In this document: positions 58,597 through 61,600 of the stretch, piece after piece
Layout of the letters: each line of letters begins with the position of its first letter
Numbering within the stretch: the stretch's first letter is position 1
DNA from: an uncultured Clostridia bacterium
GTDB lineage: Bacteria; Bacillota; Clostridia; Christensenellales; Aristaeellaceae
Assembly (NCBI GenBank): GCA_934663625.1
Contig: CAKUKP010000004.1
Span: 1-61,600, forward strand
Reading direction: 5' to 3'
DNA length: 61,600 nt
Program-made: the position numbers and the translations under genes
Notes under the pieces: generated by a model
What the model was told of the DNA's origin: nothing
The model's database searches: none
Seen by the model: the letters and a program-made list of their open reading frames with translations, nothing else

Positions 58597-60438
58597 ATGA
58601 TCTTTTATCACGATTCACGATCCGAACTATATCGAAATCCATTGGGCGCCGCACCCTGCAAAAGCAGGGTGCGGCTTCGGGTACGCGCAAGTGAGCTGTG
58701 CGATCTGACCCTGCGCATCTGGTGGCAAAATGCCGAGGAGCGAATGCCCATGCATCCCGTTGACGGCGATCTGTACGAATGCACCGTCGCGCTTCCCAAA
58801 ACGATGGGCGTATTCTGGTATTACTTCATCGCGAAGGACGATGGCGGCACGACCTGGTATCTGGGCAACGCGGATGATGGTCTGGGCGGCATCGGTTCGG
58901 TACACCCGTATGAACCGCAGTCCTTCCAGATCACGGTATACGATCCCGCCTACCGAACGCCCGAATGGATGCGAAACGGCGTAATGATGCAGATCATGGT
59001 GGATCGCTTCCGCAACGCGGGCGGCACGGACGCGCGCAATCTGCCCGCGGGCTGCTATTACCACGCGAACTGGGATGATGATCCCGCGCTGGTGATCAAC
59101 GACCGGCGCGGCAACCTGTGCGCCAACGATTTCTTCGGCGGCAATCTGCGCGGCATCGAAGAAAAGCTGGATTACATCGAAGGCATGGGCGTAACGGCGC
59201 TGTACCTGAATCCCATATTCAAATCCAGCAGCAACCACAAATACAACACCGGCGATTACCGCACGATCGATCCCAGCTTCGGCACGGAGGCGGACTTCAT
59301 CCGCCTGTGCGCAGAGGCGAAAAAGCGCGGCATCCGCATCGTGCTGGACGGCGTATTTTCGCACACCGGATCGGACAGCGTATATTTCGATATCGAGGGC
59401 AAATACGGCGGCGACGGCGCATATCAGAATCCGCACGGGCCGTACAGCACATGGTATACGTTCACCCATTGGCCGGATGAATACGAAAGCTGGTGGGGCT
59501 TTAAAACGCTGCCGAACGTGAACGAGGATGATCCTTCCTACCGGAGATTCATTCTGGGCAGAAAGAGCGGCGTGATCGATCGATGGCTGCTGCGCGGCGC
59601 GGGCGGCTGGCGGCTGGATGTAGCGGACGAACTGCCCATGGATTTCATCCGCGATCTGCGCGCGCGCGCGAAGGGCACCGATCCCGATGCGTGCGTCATC
59701 GGCGAGGTGTGGGAGGATCCCAGCAAAAAGGTATCCTACGGCGAGCTTCGATCCTACTGCACCGGCGATACGCTGGATGCGGCGATGAATTATCCCCTGC
59801 GCGATCTGGTGCTGGGCTTTTTTACCGGCAGGATCAACGCGCCCGAATTTGCGCGCTGTCTGGAATCCATGCGCGAAAATCAGCCCGCGCAGTTTTTCTA
59901 TTCCCAGATGAACCTGCTCGGCAGCCATGATAAGGCGCGCGCGCTGAGCGTGCTGGCGGACGTGGGCAATATGGAGCCGGATCGCAAATACCGCTATCCG
60001 ATCGAATTGAAGGATGATGAATACGCGCGCGGCCGCCGCAGGCTGATCGCCGCATGGAATCTGATCTGCGCGCTGCCGGGCATGCCGTGCATCTATTACG
60101 GCGATGAAGCCGGTCTGTACGGCATGAGCGATCCCTACTGCCGCGGCACCTATCCGTGGGGACACGAGGATCGCGATCTGATCGAAGCCTTCCGCGCGGC
60201 ATCGCTGCGCCGCGGCAGCGCGCCCGCGCTGCGCACCGGTGATCTGCGTATCCGCGCCATCGGCGAAAATGTGCTGCTGATCGAGCGGAGCATTGAAAGC
60301 GGGCGCGATCTGTTCGGAAACGCGCAGGAAAACGGGCGCGCCGCACTCGCCGCCAACCGCGCGCACGATTCGCAATGGATCGAATACAACGGCGCGACGA
60401 TCGAAATCCCCGCCGAATCCGCCCTGTGGCTGGATTAA
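58597..60438 (+). CDS. GH13 alpha-glucan hydrolase (neopullulanase/cyclomaltodextrinase-like)
   Basis: A 613-residue glycoside hydrolase. An N-terminal beta-sandwich (~1-115, FWYYFIAKDDGGTTWYLG) precedes the TIM barrel: GVTALYLNPIF, RIVLDGVFSHTG, GWRLDVADELP (nucleophile Asp ~341), CVIGEVWEDP (acid/base Glu ~370) and NLLGSHDKAR (third carboxylate Asp ~445). The layout resembles intracellular neopullulanases, cyclomaltodextrinases and maltogenic amylases that trim branched or cyclic glucans. There is no signal peptide, so it acts in the cytosol with GlgP. The start is one base after glgP. A perfect 12-bp hairpin with an AAAA loop lies in its coding region at 58648-58675. Confidence 0.93.
   Translation: MIFYHDSRSELYRNPLGAAPCKSRVRLRVRASELCDLTLRIWWQNAEERMPMHPVDGDLYECTVALPKTMGVFWYYFIAKDDGGTTWYLGNADDGLGGIGSVHPYEPQSFQITVYDPAYRTPEWMRNGVMMQIMVDRFRNAGGTDARNLPAGCYYHANWDDDPALVINDRRGNLCANDFFGGNLRGIEEKLDYIEGMGVTALYLNPIFKSSSNHKYNTGDYRTIDPSFGTEADFIRLCAEAKKRGIRIVLDGVFSHTGSDSVYFDIEGKYGGDGAYQNPHGPYSTWYTFTHWPDEYESWWGFKTLPNVNEDDPSYRRFILGRKSGVIDRWLLRGAGGWRLDVADELPMDFIRDLRARAKGTDPDACVIGEVWEDPSKKVSYGELRSYCTGDTLDAAMNYPLRDLVLGFFTGRINAPEFARCLESMRENQPAQFFYSQMNLLGSHDKARALSVLADVGNMEPDRKYRYPIELKDDEYARGRRRLIAAWNLICALPGMPCIYYGDEAGLYGMSDPYCRGTYPWGHEDRDLIEAFRAASLRRGSAPALRTGDLRIRAIGENVLLIERSIESGRDLFGNAQENGRAALAANRAHDSQWIEYNGATIEIPAESALWLD
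58648..58675 (+). promoter_or_regulatory. Perfect 12-bp hairpin inside the 5' coding region of the GH13 gene
   Basis: GCCGCACCCTGC (58648-58659) and GCAGGGTGCGGC (58664-58675) flank AAAA, about codons 18-26. The encoded peptide fits the family with no apparent insertion, so the palindrome was probably formed within native codons. It could slow ribosomes or RNA polymerase between glgP and this gene. Confidence 0.45.
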
Positions 60439-60465
60439 CTGTTAAAAATGTAATGTATTCTTCTG

Positions 60466-60503
60466 ACGCAGTCGGGAATTGAACCCTTCCGACTGCGTTT
60501 TGT
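60466..60503 (+). terminator. Terminator of the glgP-GH13 operon
   Basis: ACGCAGTCGG (60466-60475) pairs with CCGACTGCGT (60489-60498), followed by TTTTG and further T-rich sequence. Confidence 0.85.
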
Positions 60504-60575
60504 ATGCGTTTTTATCCATCCAGCACCTGTTTTTCGCCAAGATTTTCTGTATAATCACTTATTTATGTATATTAT

Positions 60576-60604
60576 TTGACAAACCTGCCGTTTTGTGTTA
60601 TCCT
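60576..60604 (+). promoter_or_regulatory. Sigma-A promoter of the NSS transporter gene
   Basis: A perfect TTGACA (60576-60581), 17 bases, TATCCT (60599-60604). Confidence 0.7.
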
Positions 60605-60633
60605 TTTAACTGGTTAAAGTGTTTTGGGGTAAT

Positions 60634-61600
60634 ATGGAGAAGGGGTTGTTACATTTGCAAGAGAGAGAAAAACTGGGTTCCCGCCTCGGCTTCATCCTGC
60701 TTTCTGCGGGATGCGCGATCGGCTGCGGCAACGTTTGGAAGTTTCCCTGGATGTGCGGCCAGTATGGCGGCGGCGCGTTCGTTCTGATCTATCTGGTATG
60801 CCTGCTGCTTCTGGGGCTGCCCGTGATGACGGTTGAATTCACGCTCGGCCGCGCCAGCCAGAAAAGCCCGATCGGCATGTATCACGTGCTGGAGCCCAAG
60901 GGCACCAAATGGCATTATCACGGCTATTTCGCCTTTGCGGGCAATGCGCTTTTGATGATGTTCTACACCGTGGTATCCGGCTGGATGATGTATTATTTCT
61001 TCAACTTCCTGATCGGTCGCGGACAGACGCTGACCTTTGATGGCATGCTTTCCAGCCCCGGAATCAACGTGGGCTTCATGGCGATCGTGGTTGTATTCGG
61101 CTTCTTCGTGCTGGCAATCGGTCTGCAGGGCGGTTTGGAGCGCATCACCAAATACATGATGGTCGCGCTGTTCGTGCTGATGGCGGTGCTCGCCATTCGC
61201 AGCTTCACGCTGTCCGGCGCGAGCGATGGTCTTTCCTTCTATCTGCTGCCCGATCTTTCCAAGATCAACGGCGATGTAATCGTGGGCGCGATGAATCAGG
61301 CGTTCTTCACGCTTTCTCTGGGTATCGGTTCAATGGCGATCTTCGGAAGCTACATCGGCAAGGATCACAGCCTGATGGGCGAATCCGTAAACGTAATCAT
61401 TCTGGACACCATGGCGGCGCTGATGGCGGGATTGATCATCTTCCCCGCCTGCTACACCTACGGCATCGAGCCCGGCGCGGGCCCCGGTCTGCTGTTTACC
61501 ACGATGGCGACCGTGTTTAACCAGATGCAGGGCGGCCGCATCTGGGGCACGCTGTTCTTCCTGTTTATGGTGTTCGCATCCATGTCCACCGTGCTGGCGG
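60634..61600 (+). CDS. Sodium-dependent transporter, NSS/SNF family (3' end cut by window edge)
   Basis: The first ~322 residues of a sodium-coupled symporter of the neurotransmitter:sodium symporter (LeuT-like) family, which usually imports amino acids. The start of the family fold is clear: GSRLGFILLSAGCAIGCGNVWKFPWMCGQYGGGAFV (helix 1 with its unwound Na/substrate region), then GLPVMTVEFTLGRAS, GLERITKYMM, FFTLSLGIGSMAIFGSYIG and repeated membrane helices. The start is uncertain: ATG 60634 has a weak GGGG site, whereas TTG 60655 has AAGGGG at good spacing and would give MQEREKLGSRLGF. The substrate is unknown. The gene runs off the right edge; members are usually ~430-520 residues. Confidence 0.93.
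   Translation, partial: MEKGLLHLQEREKLGSRLGFILLSAGCAIGCGNVWKFPWMCGQYGGGAFVLIYLVCLLLLGLPVMTVEFTLGRASQKSPIGMYHVLEPKGTKWHYHGYFAFAGNALLMMFYTVVSGWMMYYFFNFLIGRGQTLTFDGMLSSPGINVGFMAIVVVFGFFVLAIGLQGGLERITKYMMVALFVLMAVLAIRSFTLSGASDGLSFYLLPDLSKINGDVIVGAMNQAFFTLSLGIGSMAIFGSYIGKDHSLMGESVNVIILDTMAALMAGLIIFPACYTYGIEPGAGPGLLFTTMATVFNQMQGGRIWGTLFFLFMVFASMSTVLA

Noticed and set aside
58648..58675. Mobile palindrome inserted into the GH13 gene
   Set aside because: The encoded segment around GAAPC fits the usual N-terminus of this family with no extra residues.
1..61600. CRISPR array, prophage, integrative element or transposon
   Set aside because: No regularly spaced direct repeats, cas genes, integrase, transposase or phage structural genes were seen; the gene set is ordinary chromosomal content.
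1..61600. tRNA or rRNA genes
   Set aside because: No stretch with the T-loop GTTCGAATC-type sequence in a cloverleaf context, or rRNA-like sequence, was found on either strand by eye; a tRNA scan would be the decisive test.

Overview
The window reads as chromosomal DNA of a G+C-rich, spore-forming Firmicute of the class Clostridia. The support is a spoVAC-spoVAD-spoVAE cluster, the Bacillus/Clostridium-type dprA-topA-trmFO-hslV-hslU order, recD2, comF, tmcAL, type III pantothenate kinase and an ECF vitamin S component. Strong GGAGG ribosome sites and sigma-A promoters with 17-bp spacers recur throughout. A Christensenellales-like gut lineage would fit, but that is only a guess. No phage, transposase, integrase, CRISPR, rRNA or tRNA was recognised.

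Layout. 1-2.7 kb: a left-truncated sugar-nucleotide enzyme (nucleotidyltransferase, beta-helix, mutase-like) and a 60-aa zinc-ribbon protein. 2.7-9.3 kb: the dprA-topA-trmFO-hslV-hslU operon behind a near-consensus promoter. 9.4-17.3 kb: a sugar block with an ABC importer (binding protein, double ATPase, permease), a downstream protein of unknown function, a ROK repressor, a metallophosphoesterase and a ROK kinase. 17.4-24.0 kb: miaA, two tandem secreted L,D-transpeptidases, a GNAT enzyme and mannitol-1-phosphate dehydrogenase. 24.0-28.2 kb: a palindrome-rich leader, then an amino-acid ABC permease and ATPase joined to a CntK-type (histidine-racemase-like) epimerase, followed by an Mrp Fe-S carrier and a Nudix hydrolase. 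28.2-39.6 kb: very large secreted proteins (GLUG repeats-lipase-BspA; Big_2-GDPD) around a Na/Pi-PhoU transporter. 39.7-41.8 kb: spoVA cluster preceded by two tiny ORFs. 41.9-46.6 kb: an AfuABC/FbpABC-like importer and an inositol-monophosphatase-family gene. 46.6-47.0 kb: a non-coding, highly folded element. 47.0-55.8 kb: TrmH/SpoU methyltransferase, comF, recD2, coaX with an ECF S component, a thymidine kinase-GNAT fusion, tmcAL and an aspartate-type aminotransferase. 56.1-61.6 kb: glycogen phosphorylase with a GH13 enzyme, then the start of an NSS-family transporter.

How genes work together. The ROK kinase, ROK repressor and ribose-type ABC importer look like one sugar-uptake regulon. The ECF S component plus coaX fits pantothenate salvage toward coenzyme A. 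glgP plus the GH13 enzyme fits glycogen or maltodextrin breakdown. The most unusual items are the CntK-like racemase behind an importer lacking its own binding protein, the Tdk-GNAT fusion, the GLUG-lipase-BspA protein, two binding proteins without a lipobox, and two intergenic hairpin arrays (about 24.2-24.4 kb and 46.7-47.0 kb).
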